Made by a program: the position numbers and the translations under genes. From NCBI GenBank assembly GCA_019056595.1, contig CP036163.1:186001-250000 (forward strand): 64,000 nucleotides of DNA. The letters run 5' to 3'. Within the stretch, counting starts at the first letter, position 1. Each line of letters begins with the position of its first letter. This stretch comes from Pectobacterium atrosepticum. Its GTDB lineage: Bacteria > Pseudomonadota > Gammaproteobacteria > Enterobacterales > Enterobacteriaceae. The notes under the pieces were generated by a model, which did no database searches, had not been told where the DNA came from, and saw only the letters and a program-made list of their open reading frames with translations. Of this stretch, positions 1-8,747 are shown one piece after another.

Positions 1-713
1 TGACGACCGACCGCATCCGTGATGAAAAAGTAAAAGTGTTGCGCTCGCTGCGTCGTATCAATCGCTCCAATGTGCATGAAACGACGGTGCGTGGCCAATA
101 CTCTTCTGGCTTTGTTCAGGGACATAAAGTGCCGGGCTACCTGGAAGAAGAGGGTGCGAACAAAAGCAGCAGCACGGAAACCTTTGTCGCAATTCGTGTC
201 GACATTGATGACTGGCGCTGGTCTGGCGTGCCGTTCTATCTGCGTACCGGTAAACGTCTGCCAACGAAATGTTCAGAAGTGGTGGTGTACTTTAAAAATC
301 CAGCACTGAACCTGTTCCATGATTCTTACCAGCAGTTACCGCAAAACAAACTGATCATCCGTTTGCAGCCGGATGAAGGCGTGGAAATCCAGATTCTGAA
401 TAAAATCCCAGGATTAGAGCACAAGCACCGTCTGCAAACGGTGAAGCTGGACCTGAGCTTCTCGGAAACCTTTAATCAGCAGCACTTGGCGGATGCCTAT
501 GAGCGTCTGTTGCTGGAAACCATGCGTGGGATTCAGGCGTTGTTCGTTCGCCGTGATGAAGTTGAAGAAGCCTGGAAATGGGTGGATTCCATCATGGAAG
601 CCTGGGCGATGGATAATGATGCGCCGAAGCCGTATCAGGCAGGAAGCTGGGGTCCGGTAGCATCCGTCGCGATGATTACCCGCGATGGCCGTTCCTGGAA
701 TGAGTTTGAGTGA
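1..713 (+). CDS. zwf: glucose-6-phosphate 1-dehydrogenase, C-terminal half (partial)
   Basis: The reading frame is already open at base 3 and runs to a TGA at 711-713, giving about 236 residues, roughly the C-terminal half of the ~490-residue enzyme. It carries the conserved stretches VPFYLRTGKRLPTK, RLQPDEGV, ADAYERLLLE and the closing GPVASVAMITRDGRSWNEFE typical of enterobacterial Zwf. The enzyme oxidises glucose-6-phosphate to 6-phosphogluconolactone with NADP in the cytoplasm, the entry to the pentose phosphate and Entner-Doudoroff routes. The N-terminal NADP-binding fold lies outside the window. The next gene downstream is eda, on the same strand. Confidence 0.97.
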   Translation, partial: TTDRIRDEKVKVLRSLRRINRSNVHETTVRGQYSSGFVQGHKVPGYLEEEGANKSSSTETFVAIRVDIDDWRWSGVPFYLRTGKRLPTKCSEVVVYFKNPALNLFHDSYQQLPQNKLIIRLQPDEGVEIQILNKIPGLEHKHRLQTVKLDLSFSETFNQQHLADAYERLLLETMRGIQALFVRRDEVEEAWKWVDSIMEAWAMDNDAPKPYQAGSWGPVASVAMITRDGRSWNEFE

Positions 714-737
714 CTTTTTGATAACAAGTCAGTAACG

Positions 738-773
738 GGAATGCTGAGGTTATTAGGCATTCCACCGTTTTAA
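738..773 (+). terminator. hairpin after zwf
   Basis: GGAATGC and GCATTCC pair around a short A/T-rich loop and are followed by CACCGTTTTAAT. It probably ends zwf transcription. A second hairpin (ATCTGC...GCAGAT, about 799-816) lies between it and eda, ahead of a TATAAT-like -10 at 838-843. Confidence 0.55.
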
Positions 774-880
774 TGTATGGCTAACGGTGCGGTCGGACAT
801 CTGCGGCGACGCAGATCCCTGTGGCAGGGGCGCGCTATATAATTAATGATGCCTTCGGGCATGACTGGAGATAATTTTTG

Positions 881-1522
881 ATGAAAAACTGGAAAACGAG
901 CGCGGAACAGATTTTGACAACGGGTCCCGTTGTTCCTGTGATTGTGGTCAACAAACTGGAACACGCTGTGCCGATGGCAAAAGCGTTAGTCGCGGGCGGC
1001 GTTCGCGTTCTGGAACTGACATTGCGTACCGACTGTGCCATCGACGCGATCCGTGCGATTGCGAAAGAAGTGCCAGAGGCCATAGTCGGTGCGGGTACGG
1101 TGACAAACCCTCAGCAACTGGCTGCGGTGGTTGAAGCCGGTGCACAGTTTGCCATCAGCCCCGGTCTGACCGAGCCGCTGTTGAAAGCCGCGATAGAAGG
1201 CAACATCCCGTTGATTCCAGGTATCAGCACCGTGTCTGAACTGATGCTGGGTATGGATTACGGCCTGCGTGAGTTCAAATTCTTCCCAGCAGAAGCTAAT
1301 GGCGGCGTGAAAGCGCTCCAGGCAATTGGGGGGCCGTTTGCTCATATCCGTTTCTGCCCGACTGGTGGCATTACGCCGAATAACTACCGCGATTATCTGG
1401 CGCTGAAAAGCGTGCTGTGCGTTGGTGGCTCTTGGTTGGTACCGAACGATGCACTGGAAAGTGGTGATTACGCGCGTATTACTGAACTGGCGCGTGAAGC
1501 GGTTGCAGGCGCAAAAGCCTAA
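881..1522 (+). CDS. eda: KDPG/KHG aldolase (2-dehydro-3-deoxy-phosphogluconate aldolase)
   Basis: Class I aldolase that splits 2-keto-3-deoxy-6-phosphogluconate into pyruvate and glyceraldehyde-3-phosphate; it is the last step for both Entner-Doudoroff flux and pectin-derived KDG. The 213-residue product equals the usual length. The Schiff-base lysine is Lys133 in REFKFFPAE, and the catalytic glutamate sits in [10 protein letters not shown] chose the ATG at 881, preceded by CTGGAGATAA, over an in-frame TTG one codon upstream. In E. coli edd lies between zwf and eda; here only about 165 bp separate them, so eda has its own leader and probable promoter. A strong terminator follows. Confidence 0.97.
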   Translation: MKNWKTSAEQILTTGPVVPVIVVNKLEHAVPMAKALVAGGVRVLELTLRTDCAIDAIRAIAKEVPEAIVGAGTVTNPQQLAAVVEAGAQFAISPGLTEPLLKAAIEGNIPLIPGISTVSELMLGMDYGLREFKFFPAEANGGVKALQAIGGPFAHIRFCPTGGITPNNYRDYLALKSVLCVGGSWLVPNDALESGDYARITELAREAVAGAKA

Positions 1523-1544
1523 GTTTGTCGGTTACTGAATGACG

Positions 1545-1574
1545 AAGGCCACTCACTGCGAGTGGCCTTTTTTT
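1545..1574 (+). terminator. rho-independent terminator of eda
   Basis: A 10-bp perfect stem (AAGGCCACTC / GAGTGGCCTT) with a 5-nt loop runs into a T tract just after the eda stop. Confidence 0.9.
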
Positions 1575-1575
1575 A

Positions 1576-1650
1576 TGACGGACATCCTTGTCCGTCACCC
1601 TGCGGGCCGTTGCTTCGCAACGTTGAAAAGCGTTCCCTACGTTTTTTATG
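1576..1650. repeat. short dispersed intergenic repeat with 8-bp hairpin
   Basis: TGACGGAC and GTCCGTCA form a perfect 8-bp stem (1576-1597), followed by a segment with CGTTGAAAAGCGTTCCC and ACGTTTTT. A related segment (CGTTGAAAAACGTTCCC...ACGTTTTT) lies downstream of kdgR at 56345-56390. Both copies sit just past a terminator, so this looks like a dispersed non-coding repeat. The family name is unknown to me. Confidence 0.5.
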
Positions 1651-1710
1651 GCCGGCTATTCTGTCCGCTGTCAGTGAGGTTTTCCCTCATCCGATCAGCA
1701 ATAAAACGTA

Positions 1711-2889
1711 TCAGCCGCTGACTTTAACGCTCGCCGCGACACGCTTGGCGATTTCAATGGCATCGTCTGTCGTTTCCGCACTGGCTAACGCGACACCCAT
1801 ACGGCGTTTGCCGCTGATATCTGGTTTACCAAACAGGCGAATTTGCGTATGAGGAAGTAGTGCGCTTTCCAGTTCTTGATAGCGCACATTGTCGCTATCC
1901 AATTCCGGTAAAATTACTGCGGAAGCCGATGCGCCATACTGACGAACCGCGCCAATTGGCAGCCCTAGAAAAGCGCGAACGTGCAGGGCAAACTCGGACA
2001 GATCCTGAGAAATCATCGTCACCATGCCGGTATCGTGAGGGCGAGGAGAAACTTCACTGAAAATAACCTCATCGCCGCAGACGAACAGTTCAACGCCGAA
2101 CAGACCATAGCCGCCAAGCGCTTTCACAACATCGCTGGCCATCTTCTGTGCGCGTTCCTGCGCCAGCGCACTCATCCGCTGTGGCTGCCAGGATTCACGA
2201 TAATCACCGTCTTCTTGTCGATGGCCGATGGGTGCACAGAAATGAATTCCGTCAACGGCATGGATGGTCAGGAGGGTAATCTCAAAATCAAAATTAACTA
2301 GCCCTTCAACGATGACGCGTCCACCACCCGCCCGTCCACCCTGTTGGGCATAGACCCATGCCTGCGCTAACTGCTCAGCGGAGCGAATCAGGCTTTGTCC
2401 TTTGCCGGATGAACTCATGACGGGCTTTACAATGCAGGGATAGCCAATGGCTTCTACGGCCTGATGAAAGCGCTCTTCGCTATCGGCAAAACGATAGGTG
2501 GATGTGGGAACGCCGAGCGTTTCTGCAGCCAGACGACGGATACCTTCACGATTCATCGTCAGGCGTGTCGCTTCAGCACAGGGGACAACATGGTGACCCT
2601 GATTTTCTAGCGTGACCAGCATGTCGGTAGCGATGGCCTCAATTTCCGGCACGATGTAATCAGGGCGTTCGGCTTCAACCAACGCTTTTAATGCATCGCC
2701 ATCCAGCATATTGATGACGTGGCTGCGATGCGCAACTTGCATCGCGGGTGCATCCGCATAGCGATCGACCGCAATCACTTCGATTCCAAGGCGCTGACAC
2801 TCAATCGCCACTTCTTTGCCTAATTCACCGGAGCCAAGCAGCATCACTCGTGTGGCGTCCGCACGCAGGGCGGTTCCAATCGTTAACAT
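1711..2889 (-). CDS. purT: formate-dependent phosphoribosylglycinamide formyltransferase 2
   Basis: ATP-grasp enzyme that makes formyl-GAR from GAR, formate and ATP, the folate-independent third step of purine synthesis. The 392-residue length is the same as in E. coli. An N-terminal preATP-grasp segment ([17 protein letters not shown]) is followed by the ATP-grasp core with [25 protein letters not shown] and the Mg-binding [14 protein letters not shown]. It is transcribed leftward, divergent from ptrB, and a consensus PurR operator lies about 45 bp upstream of the start, so purine repression is expected. Confidence 0.97.
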
Positions 2890-2932
2890 AACCTTATACC
2901 TGATCGGGTTGTGAAAAATGGCCTCAGTATAA

Positions 2933-2948
2933 ACGAAAACGTTTGCGT
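2933..2948 (-). promoter_or_regulatory. PurR operator upstream of purT
   Basis: ACGAAAACGTTTGCGT is exactly the reverse complement of the E. coli PurR consensus ACGCAAACGTTTTCGT. It lies 44-59 bp upstream of the purT start, where the promoter should be. The match is seen in the sequence; repression is inferred. Confidence 0.9.
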
Positions 2949-3089
2949 ACGCATTAAAGAGGGAACGCCTTGGAATGCGTTACGCAAAAGCGCACCAAGA
3001 GACAAGGACGCGGCTTGGCATTGCTGGGCAATCGTGCCACTCTTCTTGCCGAGTTAAAATTTTATGTCAAGACAACGAGATCCGACGCG

Positions 3090-5141
3090 ATGAAGACACC
3101 GCAAGCTGAAAAAAGACCCCACGCGATAAGTACACATGGCGATACGCGTATCGACAACTATTACTGGCTGCGTGATGACGAGCGTGCCGATCCGCAGGTG
3201 TTAGCCTATCTGGAACAGGAAAACGCCTACAGCGAAGCCATCATGGCACCTCACGAGGCGCGCAAACGATCGCTGTATGATGAAATGGTTAAGCGTATTC
3301 CGTCGACGGATATGTCTGTGCCGTATGTCAGAAAGGGGTATCGCTACCAAAGTCGCTATGAGCAGGGTAAAGAGTACGCCATCTATCTGCGCCAGCCTGA
3401 GCAGGCAACAGAAGTGTGGGAAACGCTGTTGGATGGTAATCAACGTGCGGAGGGGCATGAATTTTATAGCCTCGGCGCGCTTGAGATTAGCCCGAGCAAC
3501 TCGCTGCTGGCACTCTCGGAGGATTTTTTATCTCGTCGGCAGTACACGCTTCGCTTCCGTGATCTGAACCGCGACGAATGGCTACCGGATGTGATCGAAA
3601 ATGTGACCGCAGGTGCTGAATGGTCGGCAGATTCAACGGTGCTGTACTACGTGCGTAAACATGAGAAAACGCTGTTACCGTATCAGGTCTACCGTCATCG
3701 CTTAGGCAGCGATCCGGCGCAGGATGAGTTGGTGTATGAAGAGAAAGACGATACTTATTATGTCAGTCTGAGTAAAACGACATCAGAGCACTATATTACC
3801 ATTTATCTTAGCAGCACCACGACGACCGAGGTTCTACTGCTCGATGCGACGCTCCCAGATGCGGTGCCGCAGGTACACATTCCGCGTCGGAAAGATCATG
3901 AATATGGTATTGATCACTATCAGGACCAGTTTTATCTGCGTTCCAACCGAGAGGGAAAGAACTTTGGTCTTTATCGTTCGGATAAGCCTGATGAGCACGC
4001 GCTGGAAACACTGATTGCCCCACGTGAACAGTGTGTGCTGGAGAGTTTTGAGCTTTTCCGTGATTGGCTGGTGGTGGAAGAAAGAGCGCGCGGTTTGACC
4101 AGCTTACGTCAGATTCACTGGCATACGCAGGAAGAAAAAACGATCACCTTCAATGATGCGAGCTATGTGACGTGGCTGTCGTACAACCCTACGCCAGAAA
4201 CGGCATTGATGCGATATGGTTATTCATCAATGACAACCCCCAGCACGTTGTATGAACTGAATCTGGACACGGGCGAACAGCAGTTACTTAAACAAGCCGA
4301 GGTGAAAGATTTCTCCCCAGATAGCTATCGGAGCGAACGCTTGTGGATCACGGTCCGAGATGGTGTCGACGTGCCCGTTTCGTTGGTTTACCATCGCGAC
4401 CATTTCAGCCCAGGTAAGAATCCGATACTGGTCTATGGCTACGGCGCATATGGTAATAGCATGGATCCTGACTTCAGCGTTAGTCGTCTGAGCCTGCTAG
4501 ACCGAGGGTTTGTTTTTGCCTTAACGCACATTCGCGGCGGTGGTGAACTTGGGCAGCAGTGGTATGACGATGGTCGGTTGCTCAATAAAATGCATTCCTT
4601 CACGGATTTCATCGATGTGTCTCAGGCATTGGTAGAAAAAGGCTATGGCGACAGGAAAAATATGTTTGCCATGGGTGGCAGCGCGGGAGGTCTGCTGATG
4701 GGGGCGGTCGTGAATATCGCCCCTGATCTGTTTAAAGGCGTTGTCGCTCAGGTTCCGTTCGTTGATGTGTTGACGACAATGCTGGATGAGTCTATCCCGC
4801 TGACGACCGGGGAGTATGACGAGTGGGGCGATCCGAATGAACAAACCTACTATGACTATATCAAGCAGTACAGCCCCTATGATGGTGTTACCGCACAGCA
4901 CTACCCACATTTGCTAGTGACTACTGGGTTACACGACTCGCAGGTTCAGTATTGGGAGCCTGCAAAGTGGGTGGCGAAATTGCGGGAAGTCAAAACGGAC
5001 GATAGTCTAGTACTGTTGTATACCGATATGGAGGCTGGGCACGGCGGAAAATCCGGTCGTTTCAAACGTTATGATGATATCGCGCTGGAGTATGCTTTCC
5101 TGTTGATGGTGCTTGAAAAGGCTGCAGAAAGTCATGAATAA
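3090..5141 (+). CDS. ptrB: oligopeptidase B (protease II)
   Basis: Serine peptidase of the prolyl oligopeptidase family (S9A) that cuts short peptides after Lys or Arg in the cytoplasm. An N-terminal beta-propeller (about residues 1-400) gates a C-terminal alpha/beta hydrolase. The nucleophile is Ser531 in GGSAGG, with the Asp in [12 protein letters not shown] and the His in [11 protein letters not shown] start it at the ATG at 3090 ([13 protein letters not shown]), because the following [16 protein letters not shown] aligns with the E. coli N terminus. The frame stays open 120 bp further upstream, but that part has no family resemblance. The product has 683 residues, close to the usual 686. 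Confidence 0.95.
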   Translation: MKTPQAEKRPHAISTHGDTRIDNYYWLRDDERADPQVLAYLEQENAYSEAIMAPHEARKRSLYDEMVKRIPSTDMSVPYVRKGYRYQSRYEQGKEYAIYLRQPEQATEVWETLLDGNQRAEGHEFYSLGALEISPSNSLLALSEDFLSRRQYTLRFRDLNRDEWLPDVIENVTAGAEWSADSTVLYYVRKHEKTLLPYQVYRHRLGSDPAQDELVYEEKDDTYYVSLSKTTSEHYITIYLSSTTTTEVLLLDATLPDAVPQVHIPRRKDHEYGIDHYQDQFYLRSNREGKNFGLYRSDKPDEHALETLIAPREQCVLESFELFRDWLVVEERARGLTSLRQIHWHTQEEKTITFNDASYVTWLSYNPTPETALMRYGYSSMTTPSTLYELNLDTGEQQLLKQAEVKDFSPDSYRSERLWITVRDGVDVPVSLVYHRDHFSPGKNPILVYGYGAYGNSMDPDFSVSRLSLLDRGFVFALTHIRGGGELGQQWYDDGRLLNKMHSFTDFIDVSQALVEKGYGDRKNMFAMGGSAGGLLMGAVVNIAPDLFKGVVAQVPFVDVLTTMLDESIPLTTGEYDEWGDPNEQTYYDYIKQYSPYDGVTAQHYPHLLVTTGLHDSQVQYWEPAKWVAKLREVKTDDSLVLLYTDMEAGHGGKSGRFKRYDDIALEYAFLLMVLEKAAESHE

Positions 5142-5162
5142 AGGCTAGTAACTGCGGTTATG

Positions 5163-5190
5163 AGGGTAAACCCGTTTTCGGGTTTACCCT
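5163..5190 (+). terminator. 12-bp hairpin after ptrB
   Basis: AGGGTAAACCCG and CGGGTTTACCCT pair perfectly around a TTTT loop. There is no long T tract afterwards. It lies between the convergent ptrB and the small gene at 5226, so it may serve both strands. Confidence 0.6.
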
Positions 5191-5225
5191 ATCAGCATGG
5201 CACATTACGCAGGCAACATTAGTAC

Positions 5226-5336
5226 TTAGGTAATATCAGCCTGTGGTTTCTTTGCCTTTTTATCGGCCTTTTTTTCGGCGGCCGTTTTCAGGGGCTTTTT
5301 CTTGCTGTTCTTTTTACTATCTAGTCCTTTACTCAT
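5226..5336 (-). CDS. small Lys-rich basic protein, function unknown
   Basis: A 36-codon ORF on the minus strand starts at ATG 5336 (MSKGLDSKKN...) and ends at TAA 5226. About 14 of its 36 residues are Lys, in runs such as KKNSKKKPLK and EKKADKKAKKPQ. A purine-rich GAGGCAAG lies 5-12 nt upstream of the ATG. There is no signal peptide or membrane segment, and the composition suggests a nucleic-acid-binding or disordered peptide. I do not recognise the family. Its downstream neighbour is the tail-to-tail ptrB, and holE lies upstream on the same strand. Confidence 0.55.
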   Translation of the reverse strand: MSKGLDSKKNSKKKPLKTAAEKKADKKAKKPQADIT

Positions 5337-5495
5337 ATCTTGCCTCGCTTGATAAAAGAGTAGGTTACCACCCCATTAACCTCCTGTACGGGCCGATATG
5401 CAAGCAGAAAATCGTTTTCGCTGTGTAAGAATGTAACCCGTGGAAAGGGATGTTTTCCACGGTAAAGCCGTCTTAGATTGGAATGAGATGAATCG

Positions 5496-5726
5496 CTATT
5501 TAGACTTAGGCTCGTAGGGTAAACGAGAGAACTGGAGTGAACGCTGGCGGTAAAACATGACGCGCTCACGAAAATAGTTACGCAAGTGTTGGGGCTGTTC
5601 TCTCTCAATAACCTCTGGAATGACTGGCATATTGTAACGTTCTTTGAAGGCAACACCTGACGCTGCCAAGTCCACGTTAATCTTATCCATATCTTCTTTG
5701 GATAATTCTGCCAGATTATGTCCCAT
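5496..5726 (-). CDS. holE: DNA polymerase III theta subunit
   Basis: Small subunit of the polymerase III core that binds and stabilises the epsilon proofreading exonuclease. The 76 residues equal the E. coli length. The central block [21 protein letters not shown], then [15 protein letters not shown] and the ending [10 protein letters not shown] follow HolE closely. In E. coli holE lies near yebY and ptrB, as here, although copC and copD are absent. A hairpin (CGTGGAAA...TTTCCACG) at 5439-5463 is a plausible terminator. Confidence 0.95.
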   Translation of the reverse strand: MGHNLAELSKEDMDKINVDLAASGVAFKERYNMPVIPEVIEREQPQHLRNYFRERVMFYRQRSLQFSRLPYEPKSK

Positions 5727-5756
5727 ACCGCTTTCTCCTGCCTATTGTCCACAGAC

Positions 5757-6098
5757 TGATGTGTGCCACGGTAAAGTAGCGATGGGGAAATGGCAAGTGT
5801 TCACCTTTCATGTGCATGTTTATTATTCTCATTACGAAGTGGGAATCATTTTTTAATTCACTCGAATCATAAATTTTATATATCGATGTTGTTATTTTTG
5901 ATAATAAAAACGATTCGCAATAGTATAGTAAAATCCATGATTAAATGATAATGAATATCAATAGCAATAATCATAAATTATTGTTTTTACTTTCAATTTA
6001 ACTTAGATATTATCTATGTTAATAAAGTGTTTTTTATTTTATTTTTTCAGGCATAATTCTCAGAATAATTTCACCTGCCGGGAAAATAGGGAGTTACT
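5757..6098. other. AT-rich intergenic region upstream of ftnA
   Basis: This 342-bp stretch is strongly A/T-rich between about 5830 and 6060 and holds no ORF I can support. It contains the Fur-like box at 5947-5965. The composition would suit H-NS binding, which is known to silence E. coli ftnA until Fur-Fe displaces it; that parallel is inference. Confidence 0.5.
5947..5965. promoter_or_regulatory. Fur-like box upstream of ftnA
   Basis: GATAATGAATATCAATAGC matches 15 of 19 positions of the Fur consensus GATAATGATAATCATTATC by my count. It lies about 135 bp upstream of the ftnA start. E. coli ftnA is positively controlled by Fur-Fe from upstream sites, so this position is plausible. Confidence 0.6.
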
Positions 6099-6605
6099 AT
6101 GTTAAAAAAAGAAATGATTCAGAAGCTGAATGAACAACTTAATTTGGAGTTTTATTCCGCGAATTTGTATCTGCAAATGAGCGCATGGTGCGGTGATAAA
6201 GGTTTTGAAGGTGCATCCAGTTTCCTGAAAACGCATTCTCAGGAAGAAATGCAACACATGCAGCGCCTGTTTGACTATTTGGATGACACGGGAAGCCTAC
6301 CTATATTAGGCGCGATTGCGGCACCGCCGATTGATTTCGATTCACTGGCTGATGTCTTCAAGCTGACCTATGAACATGAACAGCTGATTACAGCAAAAAT
6401 TAATGAGCTTGCGCACGCTGCGATGGCGCAGCAGGACTACTCTACATTTAACTTCCTGCAATGGTACGTTGCTGAACAACACGAAGAAGAAAAACTGTTC
6501 CGCTCTATTCTGGACAAACTGGCGCTGGTTAATGCCAGTGAGGGCGGCCTGTTCTTCATCGATCAGGATCTGAAAAAAATGTCTGCGGCAGCACCGTCAG
6601 CCTAA
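6099..6605 (+). CDS. ftnA: non-haem ferritin
   Basis: Cytoplasmic iron-storage ferritin that forms 24-mer shells, oxidises Fe(II) at a di-iron ferroxidase centre and stores mineralised Fe(III). Its 168 residues form the four-helix bundle. Ferroxidase ligands are visible as Glu17 (LNLEFYSA), the E..H pair in SQEEMQHM, and AEQHEEE near residue 130. RBS GGGAG precedes the ATG by about 8 nt. It lies between holE and yebY, where E. coli has copC and copD. A terminator follows and a Fur-like box lies upstream. Confidence 0.95.
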   Translation: MLKKEMIQKLNEQLNLEFYSANLYLQMSAWCGDKGFEGASSFLKTHSQEEMQHMQRLFDYLDDTGSLPILGAIAAPPIDFDSLADVFKLTYEHEQLITAKINELAHAAMAQQDYSTFNFLQWYVAEQHEEEKLFRSILDKLALVNASEGGLFFIDQDLKKMSAAAPSA

Positions 6606-6647
6606 CGACAATCGATGCTTTTGTCGGCCAATGCGCATTTGAATGAC

Positions 6648-6680
6648 GCGGGATAATGTTCTCTTTATCCCGCTATTTTT
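6648..6680 (+). terminator. rho-independent terminator of ftnA
   Basis: An 8-bp stem (GCGGGATA / TATCCCGC) is followed by TATTTTT, 43 bp after the ftnA stop. Confidence 0.8.
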
Positions 6681-6886
6681 CTTCTCGAACGACCTTTCTA
6701 TCTACTCCTCACCGTAGATTTTATTCTTGGCTTCGCGCTCGACTTCATCTTCCTCTGTCGCTATGATCACGCGAGTAGTGATACACAACTTTATGTTTTA
6801 TAAGGTTTGAGGCTGTCTTTCTCTGATTCGGATAAGGCTGCAAAACTCACACACATCATTGTCTGAATACGCATGTTGGGAATACC

Positions 6887-7243
6887 ATGATGAAGAAATT
6901 TTTGCTATCTATCGTGCTTACCTCACTTTCTGCTAATGCTTTTTCTGCCGCCAAACTGGCAAATATCAGTCGGCTGGAATATGGCGAACGCTGGGCTTTC
7001 TCGCGAGAAGAGGTTCAACTGATTTGTCGCCCTGGCAATGCGCTATACGCATTACATACTGGAACGTTGATGCAATATCCGCTGAATGATGTTGCCATCG
7101 AGCAGATGAAGTCTGGGCGGGTGAGTGCGCAACCGATAGACGTCATCTGGCTGGACGATCCTAAACATCCTGGACAGAAAAAAAGCCTTCAGCCATTTAT
7201 CGAACGTGCAGAGCAACTGTGTCAGCCAGACGCTAAACCATGA
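6887..7243 (+). CDS. yebY: YebY family periplasmic protein (DUF2511)
   Basis: Small secreted protein of 118 residues with a clear signal peptide (MMKKFLLSIVLTSLSANAFSA). The mature part contains LEYGERWAFSREEVQLICRPGNALYAL and a second cysteine in AEQLCQ, as in YebY/DUF2511 proteins. The family's function is not established; in E. coli the gene neighbours copper-handling genes copC and copD, which are missing here. It is followed by the sRNA gene sdsR, the same adjacency as in E. coli. The start could be either of two adjacent ATG codons. Confidence 0.85.
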   Translation: MMKKFLLSIVLTSLSANAFSAAKLANISRLEYGERWAFSREEVQLICRPGNALYALHTGTLMQYPLNDVAIEQMKSGRVSAQPIDVIWLDDPKHPGQKKSLQPFIERAEQLCQPDAKP

Positions 7244-7380
7244 AGTAATTGATTTGCTTATTAATGTTAATTGGTCGCTTCTTTATGGTTAATGCAAAGT
7301 GTGAAATCTGTTCCATTTGTGATAATTGCGAGCGGGTTAAAGCTGGAAAACGCGGGGGAGTTGGCTACGCTTAAGGTTAC

Positions 7381-7480
7381 AGGGCTAGTACAGCTTGTAT
7401 AAATGCCAACTTTTAGCGCACGGCTCTCCCAAGAGCCATTTCCCTAGACTGAATACAGGAATCGTATTCAGTCTTTTTTT
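7381..7480 (+). ncRNA. sdsR: SdsR (RyeB) small regulatory RNA
   Basis: The stretch from ATGCCAACTTTTAGCGCACG through the CCAAGAGCC and GAATACAGGAATCGTATTC elements to the terminal T run matches my recollection of E. coli SdsR almost base for base. The 3' end is a terminator hairpin (GACTGAATAC...GTATTCAGTC) followed by eight T. SdsR is an Hfq-dependent, sigma-S-dependent RNA, and a sigma-S-like -10 (CTACGCTT) lies at 7365-7372, placing the 5' end near 7380. It follows yebY, as in E. coli. The exact 5' end is inferred. Confidence 0.9.
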
Positions 7481-7609
7481 TGATGTCGCCGTTGGTGAAC
7501 CATTACCGATGAACGAGTGGAGTGAGACGATTTCCCCATCTGTCCGACTTTTAAAGGTTTTTAAGAATAAATGCTTGCTAAAGATTGTTGTACATGCGTT
7601 AATAGCTCG

Positions 7610-7773
7610 TCGGTTTGGTTCGCAGACCTAAAAAGCAGTTTAGTAAAGCAGTTCTCATTTCAAAGTGTTATCCATAGATATCCCTTCTTTGAGCCTCCTT
7701 ATTGTTGCTAATTAAATTCTGTGCACAGGCCCTATTCCGCCGGAAGGCACTATAAAAAATTAAGGTAATTTCT
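7610..7773 (+). promoter_or_regulatory. cspA-type cold-shock mRNA leader
   Basis: The ~164-nt stretch before the csp start resembles the E. coli cspA 5' leader: it begins CGGTTTGG..CGCAGACC (cold-box region), continues AAAGCAGTTTAGTAA, and ends CCGGAAGGCAC...TTAAGGTAAT just before ATG. E. coli cspA has a leader of about 160 nt that folds as a thermosensor. A TTAATA -10 candidate lies near 7599. Homology is judged by eye; thermosensing is inferred. Confidence 0.75.
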
Positions 7774-7986
7774 ATGTCTAATAAAATGACTGGTTTAGTA
7801 AAATGGTTTGACGCTGGTAAAGGTTTTGGTTTCATTACTCCTGACAACGGTAGCAAAGATGTATTCGTACATTTCTCTGCTATTCAGAGCAACGATTTCA
7901 AAACTCTGGACGAAGGCCAAAAAGTTGAGTTCACCATTGAAAATGGTCAGAAAGGCCCATCAGCTGGCAACGTTGTTGCGCTGTAA
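7774..7986 (+). CDS. cold-shock protein, CspA/CspG type
   Basis: Single cold-shock domain of 70 residues, an RNA and single-stranded DNA chaperone that melts secondary structure. RNP1 (KGFGFITP) and RNP2 (DVFVHFSA) are intact. The sequence ([12 protein letters not shown]...[10 protein letters not shown]) is nearer to cold-inducible CspA and CspG than to CspC or CspE, which fits the long cspA-like leader. Several paralogues exist in such genomes, so I give no symbol. A terminator follows. One aspartate in [10 protein letters not shown] replaces the commoner WFNA. Confidence 0.95.
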   Translation: MSNKMTGLVKWFDAGKGFGFITPDNGSKDVFVHFSAIQSNDFKTLDEGQKVEFTIENGQKGPSAGNVVAL

Positions 7987-8053
7987 TTGAATTAATATTT
8001 CTCTTGCGATAGCGATGATGGTGTAAACCGGAGCAGCCAAGAAGAATAGTAAA

Positions 8054-8085
8054 AAAACCCTAGCGTAAAGCTGGGGTTTTTGTTT
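8054..8085 (+). terminator. rho-independent terminator of the csp gene
   Basis: AACCC-T-AGC pairs with GCT-G-GGGTT around a short loop and runs into TTTTTGTTT. Confidence 0.8.
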
Positions 8086-8204
8086 ATGTATCATAGTGAA
8101 TTGCAACGAATTTTTTATACTTAGGGCTCACCAAAATCACTGGGCGATCATCTCAATCGCGCATGATTTTTTAATCCATGATGCACGATATGCTCATGAG
8201 ATAG

Positions 8205-8513
8205 TTAATATCGACCGGCTCTAATTGGAGGGAAACGTGAGTCGCGTTCGCAAGGCACTCCATCATGGTCGCCATCCATTTTGGTCTTAGGGCAGTTTTG
8301 AATGAAAAAGTACGCCTCTTCTCTCGAGTTCATCTGGCTACAATACTGTCTGCCATCACAAACAAATCGATTTTCTTTTTGTTTTCGATCTTCCGCTTTT
8401 ATTTTTCCCGCATCTTGACTATCACCATCATGGCGATATTGATAGGACGATGCTGTCTGAACAGTAAAAGAGAATGCTGTAGATAATAGAATAACGAAGA
8501 GTTTTCGTTTCAT
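8205..8513 (-). CDS. secreted excalibur calcium-binding domain protein
   Basis: A 102-residue protein with a signal peptide (MKRKLFVILLSTAFSFTVQTASS). Its C terminus carries an excalibur domain: CDGRQYCSQMNSREEAYFFIQNCP followed by the calcium-loop motif DGDHDGVPCE. Four cysteines probably form two disulfides. The domain occurs in extracellular proteins and sometimes on nucleases; here it stands alone, so no enzymatic role can be given. I use the ATG at 8513 rather than 8525 because it begins a standard signal peptide. The gene is isolated between convergent and divergent neighbours. Confidence 0.8.
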   Translation of the reverse strand: MKRKLFVILLSTAFSFTVQTASSYQYRHDGDSQDAGKIKAEDRKQKENRFVCDGRQYCSQMNSREEAYFFIQNCPKTKMDGDHDGVPCERDSRFPPIRAGRY

Positions 8514-8747
8514 CGATACATCCATGAAAGAATTAATAAGAGAAGCCTATCATTCTTGATAGGGCATAATTATTAATAATTCTTCATTATCAGTGGATAG
8601 GTTGTGATGATAACCATATTGATGTTGTTTGAAAATTAAGCTTTTCTATACAGTGTCGTCTGCCACACTGTGCATTTTTACTGGTTTATCTCTCATTCTA
8701 ATGATTATCGACTAAATTTATAGAACACGAAATGATGGGAGGAAACG

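Noticed and set aside
5333..5752. 139-codon minus-strand ORF across holE
   Set aside because: Overlaps holE in another frame and crosses its likely terminator.
7395..7631. 78-codon ORF starting inside SdsR
   Set aside because: Spans the sRNA terminator and the csp leader; no RBS.
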